Origin: Actinomycetota bacterium
Lineage (GTDB): Bacteria > Actinomycetota > Thermoleophilia > Solirubrobacterales > Solirubrobacteraceae
NCBI GenBank assembly: GCA_005888335.1
Contig: VAWY01000131.1
Location: 18,509-72,801 of the forward strand
DNA length: 54,293 nt
Direction of reading: 5' to 3'
Below, piece by piece: positions 16,584 to 25,996 of this stretch. Every line of letters starts with the position of its first letter. Positions within the stretch are counted from its first letter, which is position 1. Below the pieces are notes generated by a model. That model was not told the origin of the DNA. It saw nothing but the letters and a program-made list of their open reading frames with translations, and did not search any database. Made by a program: the position numbers and the translations under genes.

Positions 16584-18641
16584 ATGCGCGGGCTCATCCC
16601 GCTCGTGGCCGCCGCCGCAACGCTCGCCGCCCCATCCGCCGCAGCGGCCAGCTCGATCGTGCGCGTCACGATCGGCCGACCCGCCCGCGACGTGCCGCAG
16701 CTGCGCGCGCTCGGCCTCGACGTCACCGAGGCGGTGCGCCACGGCAGCGCGGACGTGGTCATCACCTCGCGCGCCGAGCTGCGGCGCCTGCGGGCGGCGG
16801 GGTACGCGTACCGCACGGTCGTCCCGAGCGTCGAGGCCGCCAACGCGCGGGCCCGCGCCGCCGACCGGATGCGCGCCCGGGCCGCCTCACCGCTGACCAG
16901 CGGGCGCACCGAGTACCGCCACTACGACGACTACGTGCGCGAGCTGGGCGCGCTCGTCGCGGCGCACCCCGGGCTGGTGCGGCCGGTGACGCTCCCCGAG
17001 CGGACCGTCCTCGGCGAGCCGATCATCGGCGTCGAGATCGCCAAGGACGTCAACCGCAGTGACGACGGGCGGCCGGTCTACGTCGTCATGGGCGAGCACC
17101 ACGCGCGCGAGTGGCCGTCCGGCGAGGTCGCGATGGAGTTCGTGCTCGACCTCGCGCGCGGGTATGGCACCGACGCGCGCATCACCTCGCTGCTCGACCG
17201 CGAGCGCGTCGACGTGCTGCCGGTGATCAACGTCGACGGCTTCAAGATCTCGCGCGAGGACGTCGCCGCGGACGCCGCGTACGCCGACACGGCCAACGCG
17301 GGCGCGCTGAAGCGCAAGAACTGCGAGGCCGACACGCCGGGCGAGGGGCCCCTGCCGTGCCAGGACCGCTCTGGCGTGGACCTCAACCGCAACTACGGCG
17401 CCTTCTGGGGCGGCGACGGCGCCTCCTTGGACTACGTCGACGACGACTACCGCGGCGCGGGCCCGTGGTCGGAACCCGAGACGCAGGCCGTCCACGAGTT
17501 CTCCCAGCACCTGCAGATCACCGGTCTGGAGACGCTGCACAACTACGCGGGCCTGGTGCTGCGCCCTCCGGGCTTCGCGGCCCTCGGGACGGCGCCCGAC
17601 GAGGCGCGGCTGAAGGAGCTCGGCGACGCGATGGGGCGGGTGACCGGCTACACGTCCGAGCACGGCTACGAGCTCTACGACGTCACCGGGGCGACCGAGG
17701 ACTGGAACTACACGGCCCAGGGGACGTTCGGCTACACGATCGAGCTGGGGGGCAGCGACTTCCAGGACCCCTACCAAAGCGGGGTCGTGGACCAGTACCT
17801 CGGCACGCCGGGCACCGCGACGGCCGGACTCGGCGTCCGCGAGGCGCTGCTGCTCGCCGGGGAGCAGGCCGCCGACCCGGCCGACCACGCGATCGTCGCT
17901 GGCAGTGCGCCGCCCGGGCGCGTCCTGCGGCTGCACAAGGACTTCACCACGCCGACCTCGCCGGTGTGCCCGATCGGGCTGGGGCCTGAGGCGACGTGCC
18001 CGCAGGCCCTCGCGCCGCTGCGCCTCGACGACATGCTCGACACGACCATGGTCGTGCCCGCCGACGGCCGGTTCACGTGGCACGTCGGGCCCTCGACGCG
18101 GCCGTGGGAGCACCGGGCGGGGCGCCAGGAGGCCTGGATGCTGACGTGCGAGACGCCCGAGGGGCAGGTGCTCGAGACGCAGGCGGTGACCGTGTGGCGC
18201 GGCGAGACGGCGACGGTCGACCTCGCGTGTGACGGCTCGGCGCCGGCGTCGGCCCCGAAGGTCTCCGAGACGCCCCCGGATCCGGCCAGCGTGGCGTTCG
18301 AGGAGCGTCTGAGCGAGCTGACCGCGGGCGCGCCGGCGGGCGCGCGGCTCACCGCGGGCGACGTGCTGACGACGCGCGAGGAGACGGTGCGCCGGGATGG
18401 CGTGTTGCGGGTCGCCGTGCGCGTGCGCGGAACGACCCTGCACGCCGTCAGCGCGCTGCTGCGGGCGCGCGACGGCCGGGTCCTCGCCCGCGGCCAGATG
18501 GCGCAGCTGCGTGGCCGGGGCAGGATCGTGATGGCGCTCCCGCACGGGCTGCGCGCGGGCCGCTACCGGGTGGCGCTGCGCGGCTTCGCGCCCAACGGCG
18601 CGCCGATGGCCGCGTCCCTGCGCGTGGTCGTGCGGCGCTGA
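16584..18641 (+). CDS. Secreted M14 family zinc carboxypeptidase
   Basis: A 685-residue exported metallocarboxypeptidase. Residues 1-23 are a Sec signal peptide (GLIPLVAAAATLAAPSAAAA). A propeptide-like segment runs to about residue 105. In the M14 domain, zinc ligands His173 and Glu176 lie in GEHHAREW. The third ligand is in LETLHNYAGL, and substrate residues are in DLNRNYGAFWGG. The catalytic Glu is in YTIELGGSDF. After about residue 430 comes a beta-rich region that may be a carbohydrate- or wall-binding module, which is inference. It most resembles secreted carboxypeptidase A/T-like enzymes that release C-terminal amino acids from peptides. All catalytic residues are present. Confidence 0.9.
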   Translation: MRGLIPLVAAAATLAAPSAAAASSIVRVTIGRPARDVPQLRALGLDVTEAVRHGSADVVITSRAELRRLRAAGYAYRTVVPSVEAANARARAADRMRARAASPLTSGRTEYRHYDDYVRELGALVAAHPGLVRPVTLPERTVLGEPIIGVEIAKDVNRSDDGRPVYVVMGEHHAREWPSGEVAMEFVLDLARGYGTDARITSLLDRERVDVLPVINVDGFKISREDVAADAAYADTANAGALKRKNCEADTPGEGPLPCQDRSGVDLNRNYGAFWGGDGASLDYVDDDYRGAGPWSEPETQAVHEFSQHLQITGLETLHNYAGLVLRPPGFAALGTAPDEARLKELGDAMGRVTGYTSEHGYELYDVTGATEDWNYTAQGTFGYTIELGGSDFQDPYQSGVVDQYLGTPGTATAGLGVREALLLAGEQAADPADHAIVAGSAPPGRVLRLHKDFTTPTSPVCPIGLGPEATCPQALAPLRLDDMLDTTMVVPADGRFTWHVGPSTRPWEHRAGRQEAWMLTCETPEGQVLETQAVTVWRGETATVDLACDGSAPASAPKVSETPPDPASVAFEERLSELTAGAPAGARLTAGDVLTTREETVRRDGVLRVAVRVRGTTLHAVSALLRARDGRVLARGQMAQLRGRGRIVMALPHGLRAGRYRVALRGFAPNGAPMAASLRVVVRR

Positions 18642-18649
18642 ACCCGCAC

Positions 18650-20491
18650 TCACCAGGTGTCGACGTTCGGGCGCTTCTTGCCCGCGCGGGCGCGCCAGTC
18701 GGGCGGCGGCGGGTCGAACAGCGTGGCGATCCAGCGGCGCGAGTCGGCGGGGTCGATGACGTCGTCGATCTCGCCGTGCGCGGCCATGTTGATGCCCGCG
18801 CCGTGCTCGTAGGCGGCGGCGACCGCCGCTTGGAACGCCCGCTCGCGCTCCCCGGCGTCCTCGATCGCCTCGAGTTCGCGCCGCATCCCCAGCCGGACGG
18901 CGCCCTCGAGCCCCATCCCGCCGAACTCGCTCGTCGGCCAGCCGACGGTGAACAGCGGCGCCTTGAACCCGCCGCCGGCCATCGACTGGGCGCCGAGCCC
19001 GTAGCCCTTGCGCAGGACGATCGTCCCAGTCGGCACGCTGAGGTTCGCGCCGATCACGAACAGCCGGCCGAAGTGGCGGACGGTCGCCGTGCGCTCGGCG
19101 GCGGGGCCGACCATGAAGCCCGGCGTGTCGCACAGGAAGAGCACCGGCAGGTCGAACGCGTCGCACAGCTGCAGGAAGCGCGCCGCCTTGTCGGCGCCGT
19201 GCGCGTCGATCGCGCCGCCGAGGTGGCTCGGGTCGTTGGCGACGACGCCGAGCGGATGGCCGTCGACGCGCGCGAGCGCGGTCACCATCCCGAGCCCGAA
19301 GCCGCGGCGCAGCTCGAGCACCGAGCCCTCGTCGAAGAGGCCGTCGATGACCGCGCGCACGTCGTAGATGCGCTTGCGCTGCTCGGGGATCAGGTGGCGC
19401 AGCGCCCGCTGGTCGGGAACGGTGGCGGGTTCTGCCGCCCGGCCGCGGAAGTAGGAGAGGTACCGCTTGGCGGCGGCCCCCGCCTCGCGCTCGTCGGCGA
19501 CGCGCAGGTCGACGACGCCGTTGGCGTCCTGGATCTCGATCGGGCCGACCTCGCCCGGCTCGTAGACGCCGAGCCCGCCGCCCACGATCATCGCCGGGCC
19601 GCCCATGCCGATGCTCGAGTCCTCGGTGGCGATGACCACGTCGCACGACCCGAGCAGCGCGGCGTTGCCGGCGAAGCAGTAGCCCGAGGCGATCCCGATG
19701 AGCGGCACCAGGCCGCTCAGGCGGCCGAAGAGGTGGAAGGCGCGGCAATCGAGGCCGGCGACCATCGGCCAGTCGACGTCGCCCGGGCGCCCGCCGCCGC
19801 CCTCGGCGAACAGGACGACCGGCAGCCGGCGGCGCTCGGCGACCTCGAAGAGGCGGTCCTTCTTGAGGTGGCCGCGCATGCCCTGGGTGCCGGCCAGGAC
19901 GGTGTAGTCGTAGGACATCACGACGGTTGGCTCACCGTCGACGTCGCCGACGCCCGCGACCAGGCCGTCGGCGGGGGTGCGGGCGATGAGCTCGTCCTTG
20001 GGCCGGCGGCGCTCCTGGGCGGCGTAGATCAGCGGCCCGTACTCGACGAACGTGCCGGGGTCGACGAGGTCGGCGAGGTTCTCGCGCGCCGTGCGCTGCC
20101 CGCCCTCGTGGCGCCGGGCGACCGCGTCGGGCCGCGCGCCGTCGAGCCCGATGGCGTGGCGCTCGCGGACCGCGGCGAGATCGTCGCGGATCGTGTCGAG
20201 GTCGACGGCCTCGGCGCGCTGCTCGGCGGCCGCGGCCGCCTCGCCGGCGGCCAGCACGGCGAGGAGCTGGCCCTCGTCGACCGTGTCGCCCACGGCGACC
20301 TCGACGCGCCGCACGACGCCGTCGGCCTCGGCGACGACCTCGTGCTCCATCTTCATCGCCTCGAGCACGACGACCGCCGCGCCGGCGCGGACCGGCTCGG
20401 GCGGCTCGTGGGCGATCGCGATCACGGTGCCGGCGAAGGGGGCCGTGACGGCGACCTCGGACGCGGGCGGCATCGCGGCATCATTGCGCAC
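18650..20491 (-). CDS. Biotin-carrier/carboxyltransferase fusion, acyl-CoA carboxylase family
   Basis: A 613-residue protein. Residues 1-85 form a biotinyl carrier domain with the attachment motif EAMKM (Lys47). The rest is a carboxyltransferase domain with both halves: GGQRTARENLADLVDPGTF and GTQGMRGHLKKDR in the first, NDPSHLGGAIDAHGADKAAR and LCDTPGFMVGPAAE in the second. It would transfer the carboxyl group from carboxybiotin to an acyl-CoA. No biotin carboxylase gene is nearby. Carrier domains usually join the carboxylase, so a carrier-CT fusion is less usual. The GTG start at 20491 is uncertain; ATG 20473 is an alternative that retains the whole carrier domain. Confidence 0.88.
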   Translation of the reverse strand: MRNDAAMPPASEVAVTAPFAGTVIAIAHEPPEPVRAGAAVVVLEAMKMEHEVVAEADGVVRRVEVAVGDTVDEGQLLAVLAAGEAAAAAEQRAEAVDLDTIRDDLAAVRERHAIGLDGARPDAVARRHEGGQRTARENLADLVDPGTFVEYGPLIYAAQERRRPKDELIARTPADGLVAGVGDVDGEPTVVMSYDYTVLAGTQGMRGHLKKDRLFEVAERRRLPVVLFAEGGGGRPGDVDWPMVAGLDCRAFHLFGRLSGLVPLIGIASGYCFAGNAALLGSCDVVIATEDSSIGMGGPAMIVGGGLGVYEPGEVGPIEIQDANGVVDLRVADEREAGAAAKRYLSYFRGRAAEPATVPDQRALRHLIPEQRKRIYDVRAVIDGLFDEGSVLELRRGFGLGMVTALARVDGHPLGVVANDPSHLGGAIDAHGADKAARFLQLCDAFDLPVLFLCDTPGFMVGPAAERTATVRHFGRLFVIGANLSVPTGTIVLRKGYGLGAQSMAGGGFKAPLFTVGWPTSEFGGMGLEGAVRLGMRRELEAIEDAGERERAFQAAVAAAYEHGAGINMAAHGEIDDVIDPADSRRWIATLFDPPPPDWRARAGKKRPNVDTW

Positions 20492-20533
20492 GCCTCTTCG
20501 CCGGAATGCATCAGGGAGCGCGCGACCGCGTGA

Positions 20534-20547
20534 CGAACCACGCTTCG
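20534..20547. promoter_or_regulatory. Imperfect actinobacterial SOS (LexA) box upstream of recA
   Basis: CGAAC-CACG-CTTCG matches the actinobacterial LexA core CGAAC-N4-GTTCG at nine of ten positions and lies about 70 bases before the recA ATG. A perfect box is found at 29405-29418. Confidence 0.5.
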
Positions 20548-20616
20548 CCGCCCGTTTCCGTCCGCCCCTAGGCGGATCCTCCTCGCTCTACGACTTTGCG
20601 AAGAAAGGCTTTTCCG

Positions 20617-21720
<1,104 letters not shown>

Positions 21721-21728
21721 GACAGGCG

Positions 21729-22199
21729 ATGGAAGACGAGGCGCGACTGCAGGCGGCGCTCGAGCTCGCGTACCGCCAGCTCGGCCGGCGCGACCGCACG
21801 GTCGCCGAGCTGCGCTGGTACCTGCGCCGGCGCGAGCTCGACGCAGCGGCGATCGAGGGCGCGATCGCGGTGCTGACCGACCAGGGCTACCTCGACGACG
21901 CCCGCTACGCCGCGCGCTTCGCCGAGGACAGGCGCGCGCTGGACGGCTGGGGCAGCGAGCGGATCGCGCGGCGGCTCGAGGAGGCGGGCATCGCACCGGA
22001 GCTCATCGCCGCTGCGGTCGCGGGGCACGATCCCGAAGACGAGATCGAGGCGGCGGTGTCACTGCTGCGCCGGCGCCTCACCGCGCCGCCCGCGGACGAC
22101 CGCGCCCGCGAGCGCGCGCTCGGCCTGCTCGTCCGCCGCGGGTACGAGCTCGAGGTCGCCTACGACGCGGTGCGGGCCTTCGAGCGCGACGCGGCGTAG
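21729..22199 (+). CDS. recX: Regulatory protein RecX
   Basis: A 156-residue helical RecX, which binds and destabilises RecA filaments. The tandem three-helix repeats are visible: AYRQLGRRDRTVAELRWYL, then the conserved GYLDDARYAARFAEDR and GSERIARRLEEAGI. It sits eight bases after recA with a start at ATG 21729, the canonical recA-recX order, so it is probably co-transcribed under the same SOS control. The length is normal. The C-terminal repeat (LVRRGYELEVAYDAVRAF) closes the protein. Confidence 0.93.
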   Translation: MEDEARLQAALELAYRQLGRRDRTVAELRWYLRRRELDAAAIEGAIAVLTDQGYLDDARYAARFAEDRRALDGWGSERIARRLEEAGIAPELIAAAVAGHDPEDEIEAAVSLLRRRLTAPPADDRARERALGLLVRRGYELEVAYDAVRAFERDAA

Positions 22200-22202
22200 C
22201 GC

Positions 22203-23033
22203 TCAGATCGCGACGTGCGCCACGAGCGTCCAGTCGGCGCTCGCGCGCCAGAGCCACACGGGCGGATCGACCGGATCACCGTGCTCGTCGAACGGACCGA
22301 GCTCGCGCAGCGCGCCGAGCAGCGACGGCCGGTCGCGGGCGCCCTGGCGCAGGGCGGCCACGAGCAGCTCGGCCGCATGCCGCGCCTGCTCGACGCCCGC
22401 CCGCCCGTCGTCCGGGGCGAACGGCAGCGCGAGGCGGACATCGCGATCGGCCCCGAGGTCGGCGCCCTGCACGCCGTCGAAGGCCACGAGCGGCAGCGGC
22501 GCCAGCGCCGCCGCCCGCGCGACCTCGGGCCCGCGCGCCAGCCCCGCAAGGACGACGAGATCGCCGCCCTCCCCGTCGTCGCTCCGCGGCAGGCCGCCGA
22601 GGCGCAGCTGGCCGTCGAGCTGGCGCCCGTAGTCGTGGTCGCCGGCGACGACGACCGCGTGTCGGCCCGCCGCGCGGACGTGGCGGGCGAGGCGGGCGGC
22701 GACCACCGTGTCGCGCGCGACCATGCGGAGCACTGTCCCGCGGTGACGCGCGGCGTCCTCGCAGCCGGGCTCGTCGTCGCGCGTGACGCCCGCCCAGGTC
22801 GCCACCGGCGCGAGCAATGGCAGCCCGACCGGAGCCGTCGCCTCGACGGCCTCGGCGATCTCGGCCGACCGATAGGGCCCGATCAGCGCGAGCGCATCCG
22901 GGTCCGCGGCCGCCGCCTCGGCGGCCCGCAGCGATTGCGCTCCACGGTGGGCGACGTGTTCGACAGCCTCGGCCTCGAGCACCGCCTGCACCGCTTCGGT
23001 CAGCGCCTCGGGCAGCGCGGTATGGACTCGCAT
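22203..23033 (-). CDS. Protein with type 1 periplasmic-binding fold, no signal peptide
   Basis: The 276-residue sequence resembles Leu/Ile/Val-type solute-binding proteins. It has ALIGPYRSAEIAEAVEATA, then GLPLLAPVATWAGVTR, then the RMVARDTVVAARLARHV and VVVAGDHDYGRQL segments expected of the two-lobed fold. There is no export signal and no transporter gene nearby, so it is probably cytoplasmic, perhaps a ligand sensor. The start is placed at ATG 23033, which has GGAGG eight bases upstream; an in-frame ATG at 23051 overlaps that site. The protein is shorter than periplasmic relatives (about 350-400 residues). Its ligand is unknown. Confidence 0.6.
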   Translation of the reverse strand: MRVHTALPEALTEAVQAVLEAEAVEHVAHRGAQSLRAAEAAAADPDALALIGPYRSAEIAEAVEATAPVGLPLLAPVATWAGVTRDDEPGCEDAARHRGTVLRMVARDTVVAARLARHVRAAGRHAVVVAGDHDYGRQLDGQLRLGGLPRSDDGEGGDLVVLAGLARGPEVARAAALAPLPLVAFDGVQGADLGADRDVRLALPFAPDDGRAGVEQARHAAELLVAALRQGARDRPSLLGALRELGPFDEHGDPVDPPVWLWRASADWTLVAHVAI

Positions 23034-23097
23034 CGCGGCATCCTCCACCATCCTCGACCCTTCGGCCCCAAGGCGACCGCGTCCGCACGCTGTCGGT

Positions 23098-23103
23098 TAC
23101 GGT
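23098..23103 (+). promoter_or_regulatory. Leaderless-type -10 hexamer of the M48 peptidase gene
   Basis: TACGGT is followed by six bases and the ATG at 23110. No ribosome-binding site is present. Confidence 0.5.
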
Positions 23104-23109
23104 CGGCTG

Positions 23110-24093
23110 ATGGCCACCGCCTCTCCGCCCGGCAAGCTCGCCGGCATCTCAGCCAAGGCGTACGAGCATCCCGCCGACCGCGCGGCCACCGCCGCGCTGA
23201 AGTCGATCCCGATGCTCGACGTCGTCACCCGGCGGCTCATCGAGTTCGGCTACGAGCGTGCCCTGCGTCAGGTCTACCTCGGGACCTCGGTCAAGCTCGG
23301 CCCGCGCCAGCTGCCCGACGTCTGGGAGTCCTACCTGCAGGTGCTCGAGGTCCTCGACATGCCGGACGTCTACGACCTCTACGTGACGAACACGCCGATC
23401 ACCAACGCGATCGCGATCGGCGCGGACAAGCCGATCGTGGTCATCGACTCCGGGCTGCTCAACCTGCTCGACGCGCAGGAGCTGCAGACCGTGCTCGCCC
23501 ACGAGGTCGGCCACATCCTGTCCGACCACGTGCTGTACCGCACCGCGCTGGCCATCCTGCTCAACATGAGCGGCATCGGGCGCTTCCCGCTGCTGGCCGG
23601 ACTGCCGCTCCTGGGGCTGCGCTACGCCCTCCTGGAATGGGCGCGCGCGACCGAGCTCTCCGGTGACCGCGCAGCGACGCTCGTCAACCGCGATCCGCTT
23701 GTGACGTGCCGGACGCTGCTGTCGCTCGCCGCCGGCCTGCCGTCCTCCAAGCTCGATCTCGACGACTTCCTCGAGCAGGCCCGCGACTTCCACGAGCCGG
23801 AGGACGGGCTGGACCGCGTCCAGCGCTTCCTGCTGCAGGCCCGCGCCGGCCACCCGCTGGCCGTGCGCCGCTGCCGGGAGATCATGGACTGGCTGCGCTC
23901 GGGCGACTACGACCGGATCGTCGGCGGCGACTACGTCCGCCGCGGCCACGAGGGGAGCGCCCGCGAGGCGGCCGGCGACGCGGTCGACTTCTATGCCGAG
24001 CGCTTCGCCGGCTTCATGCGCGACGCCGGCGACACCGTCCAGTCGGTCGGCCAGCAGGTGGGCGACTGGCTGCGCAGCGCGAACAGGCCATGA
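23110..24093 (+). CDS. M48 family metallopeptidase
   Basis: A 327-residue zinc peptidase of the M48 (HtpX/Oma1-like) family. The zinc motif HEVGH is at residues 131-135. The third ligand region is in ATELSGDRAA, and a hydrophobic stretch between them (LAILLNMSGIGRFPLLAGLPLLGL) may be a membrane hairpin. A C-terminal amphipathic region (AERFAGFMRDAGDTVQSVGQQVGDWL) follows. There is no signal peptide. The family acts in membrane-protein quality control or lipoprotein processing, but the substrate here is unknown. Initiation at ATG 23110 is probably leaderless. Confidence 0.88.
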   Translation: MATASPPGKLAGISAKAYEHPADRAATAALKSIPMLDVVTRRLIEFGYERALRQVYLGTSVKLGPRQLPDVWESYLQVLEVLDMPDVYDLYVTNTPITNAIAIGADKPIVVIDSGLLNLLDAQELQTVLAHEVGHILSDHVLYRTALAILLNMSGIGRFPLLAGLPLLGLRYALLEWARATELSGDRAATLVNRDPLVTCRTLLSLAAGLPSSKLDLDDFLEQARDFHEPEDGLDRVQRFLLQARAGHPLAVRRCREIMDWLRSGDYDRIVGGDYVRRGHEGSAREAAGDAVDFYAERFAGFMRDAGDTVQSVGQQVGDWLRSANRP

Positions 24094-24501
24094 TCACGTC
24101 GAAGGGCAGGTTCACCGGGTTCCCGCCGGCGTCGTAGGTCTGCGCGCCCGCGCGGGCGCCATCTTGCGCCGGTGAGCCGGATTGCGCAGCGCCGCTTCCG
24201 AGAGCTACGATCCGGACCAGCGAACGACCAGGCCCGCAAGGGCACGTGAAAACCGCAGCAAACCTGACGCTTTCCTGAACCACGGCAACTTCGGCGATTT
24301 GACGATCCTCGACACCCACGATCCGGGCGAACGCCGCCCGCCTCGCGAACTCCAAGGCTCTTCCCCCGTCGTTTCCTGAAGGGCGGCCTCGCCGCCGCCA
24401 GCCGCGTTCGGTGACGCGCCCGCGCGCCGCCCGGTCCGCCGCTTCATCACATCGGAACTGCACGACGGCCCGCCCGGGCGGTCGTTTGGAGAGGAAGAGG
24501 G
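24094..24501 (+). other. 408-bp gap upstream of rny: palindrome, promoter and long leader
   Basis: No gene is visible. The first part holds a perfect 16-bp palindrome, GCGCCCGCGCGGGCGC (24144-24159), possibly ending the M48 transcript. A promoter at 24182-24211 follows. From about 24218 to the rny ATG there is a leader of roughly 280 bases. Its first half (24240-24320) is clearly less G+C-rich than the surroundings, which is unusual for non-functional sequence here. No tRNA fold or riboswitch class was recognised by eye. Confidence 0.5.
24182..24211 (+). promoter_or_regulatory. Sigma-70-type promoter for rny
   Basis: TTGCGC (24182-24187) and TACGAT (24206-24211) are separated by 18 bases, a good housekeeping promoter match. 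It directs transcription toward rny. Confidence 0.5.
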
Positions 24502-25923
24502 ATGGAGATTCTGATCGCGGCCGTGGTGCTCTCGGTGGGGCTGGTCGCCGCCGCGGCACTGCTCGGCCGCACGCGCACGGCGCCACAGCGGCCACCCGCC
24601 GCCGCCGCGCCCACGCGCGAGGCGCCGGCGCCGGCGCCGGCGCCGGCGGCGCCCTCGACCGCGCCGCGGGCCGACCCGGCGCACGTCGCCGCGCTCGAGG
24701 CGCGCGAGCGCAAGCTCGCCGACCGCGAGCAGGCGCTCGAACGACAGCGTGAGGACCTCGCTCGACGCCGTGACGACCTCACGCGCGCGCTCGAGCGCGT
24801 CTCCGGGCTCAGCGCCGCGCAGGCGAAGGCGATCCTGCTCAAGGAGCTCGAGGACGACGCCCGCCACGACCGCGCCAAGGTCCTGCGCGCGGTCGAGGAG
24901 GAGACCAAGCGCGACGCCGAGCGGCGCGTGCGCTCGATCCTCGCCGTCGCGATGCAGCGCCTCGCCGCCAGCCACGCGGCCGAGACCACGGTCTCCGTCG
25001 TCCAGCTGCAGGCCGACGACATGAAGGGCCGGATCATCGGCCGCGAGGGCCGCAACATCCGCGCCCTCGAGAACATCACCGGCGTCGACTTCATCATCGA
25101 CGACACGCCCAACGCGGTCGTGCTCTCGGGCTTCGACGGCGTCCGCCGCGAGATCGCCCGCATGACGCTCGAGAAGCTGCTCCAGGACGGGCGCATTCAC
25201 CCCGCCCGCATCGAGGAGATGTACTACCAGGCCAAGTCCGAGCTCGAGAGCCACATCATCGAGGCGGGGGAGCGAGCGGTCCTCGAGGCGAACGTCGGCG
25301 GCCTCGACGCGGAGCTCGTGCGGCTGATGGGGCGCCTGAAGTTCCGCACGAGCTACGGGCAGAACGTGCTCGCGCACTCGGTCGAGACGGCGCACCTGGC
25401 CTCGATGATGGCCGAGGAGCTGGGGGCGAGCGCGAAGACCGCTCGCCGCGCGGCGTTCCTGCACGACATCGGCAAGGCGGTCTCGCACGAGATCGAGGGC
25501 CCGCACGCGCTCGTCGGCGGCGAGCTCGCCCGCCGCCACGGCGAGCCCGAGGCCGTCGCCCACGCGATGGAGGCCCACCACAACGAGGTCGAGCCCCAGA
25601 CCGTCGAGGCGGTCATCGTCCAGACGGCGGACGCGCTCTCGGGCGCGCGCCCGGGCGCGCGCGGGGAGTCGCTCGAGCAGTACGTCAAGCGCCTGCGCGA
25701 CCTCGAGCAGATCGCCACCCGCCACGCGGGGGTCGAGAAGGTCTACGCCATGCAGGCCGGGCGCGAGATCCGCGTCATGGTCCAGCCGACCGCGGTCGAC
25801 GACGACGCCGCGGTCCTGCTCAGCCACGACATCGCCCGCGAGATCGAGAAGGAGCTCGAGTACCCGGGGCAGATCAAGGTGACGGTCATCCGGGAGTCGC
25901 GCGCAGTCGAGTACGCACGCTAA
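24502..25923 (+). CDS. rny: Ribonuclease Y
   Basis: A 473-residue membrane-anchored endoribonuclease that starts mRNA decay. The N-terminal membrane helix is MEILIAAVVLSVGLVAAAAL. An Ala/Pro-rich spacer follows, then a coiled coil (about residues 70-150). The KH domain has MKGRIIGREGRNIRALE. The HD domain shows the metal pair in FLHDIGKA, with upstream His in VLAHSVETAHLA and AHHNEVEP. The coiled coil is shorter than in Bacillus RNase Y (about 520 residues). A GGAGAGGAAG purine-rich ribosome-binding site precedes ATG 24502. A long leader with its own promoter lies upstream. Confidence 0.95.
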   Translation: MEILIAAVVLSVGLVAAAALLGRTRTAPQRPPAAAAPTREAPAPAPAPAAPSTAPRADPAHVAALEARERKLADREQALERQREDLARRRDDLTRALERVSGLSAAQAKAILLKELEDDARHDRAKVLRAVEEETKRDAERRVRSILAVAMQRLAASHAAETTVSVVQLQADDMKGRIIGREGRNIRALENITGVDFIIDDTPNAVVLSGFDGVRREIARMTLEKLLQDGRIHPARIEEMYYQAKSELESHIIEAGERAVLEANVGGLDAELVRLMGRLKFRTSYGQNVLAHSVETAHLASMMAEELGASAKTARRAAFLHDIGKAVSHEIEGPHALVGGELARRHGEPEAVAHAMEAHHNEVEPQTVEAVIVQTADALSGARPGARGESLEQYVKRLRDLEQIATRHAGVEKVYAMQAGREIRVMVQPTAVDDDAAVLLSHDIAREIEKELEYPGQIKVTVIRESRAVEYAR

Positions 25924-25996
25924 GCCTGTCCGGCGGTCCCACTACTCTCGCCGCGCCGCCGTGTTCTCACGGGCGGAGACCAAGCAGGGGGATCGC

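Noticed and set aside
24240..24360. Possible riboswitch (c-di-AMP or other) in the rny leader
   Set aside because: I could not match the conserved core of any class by eye. It is kept only as an unexplained leader.
24182..24379. 65-codon frame in the gap before rny
   Set aside because: No ribosome-binding site, starts inside the promoter, and no recognisable protein features.
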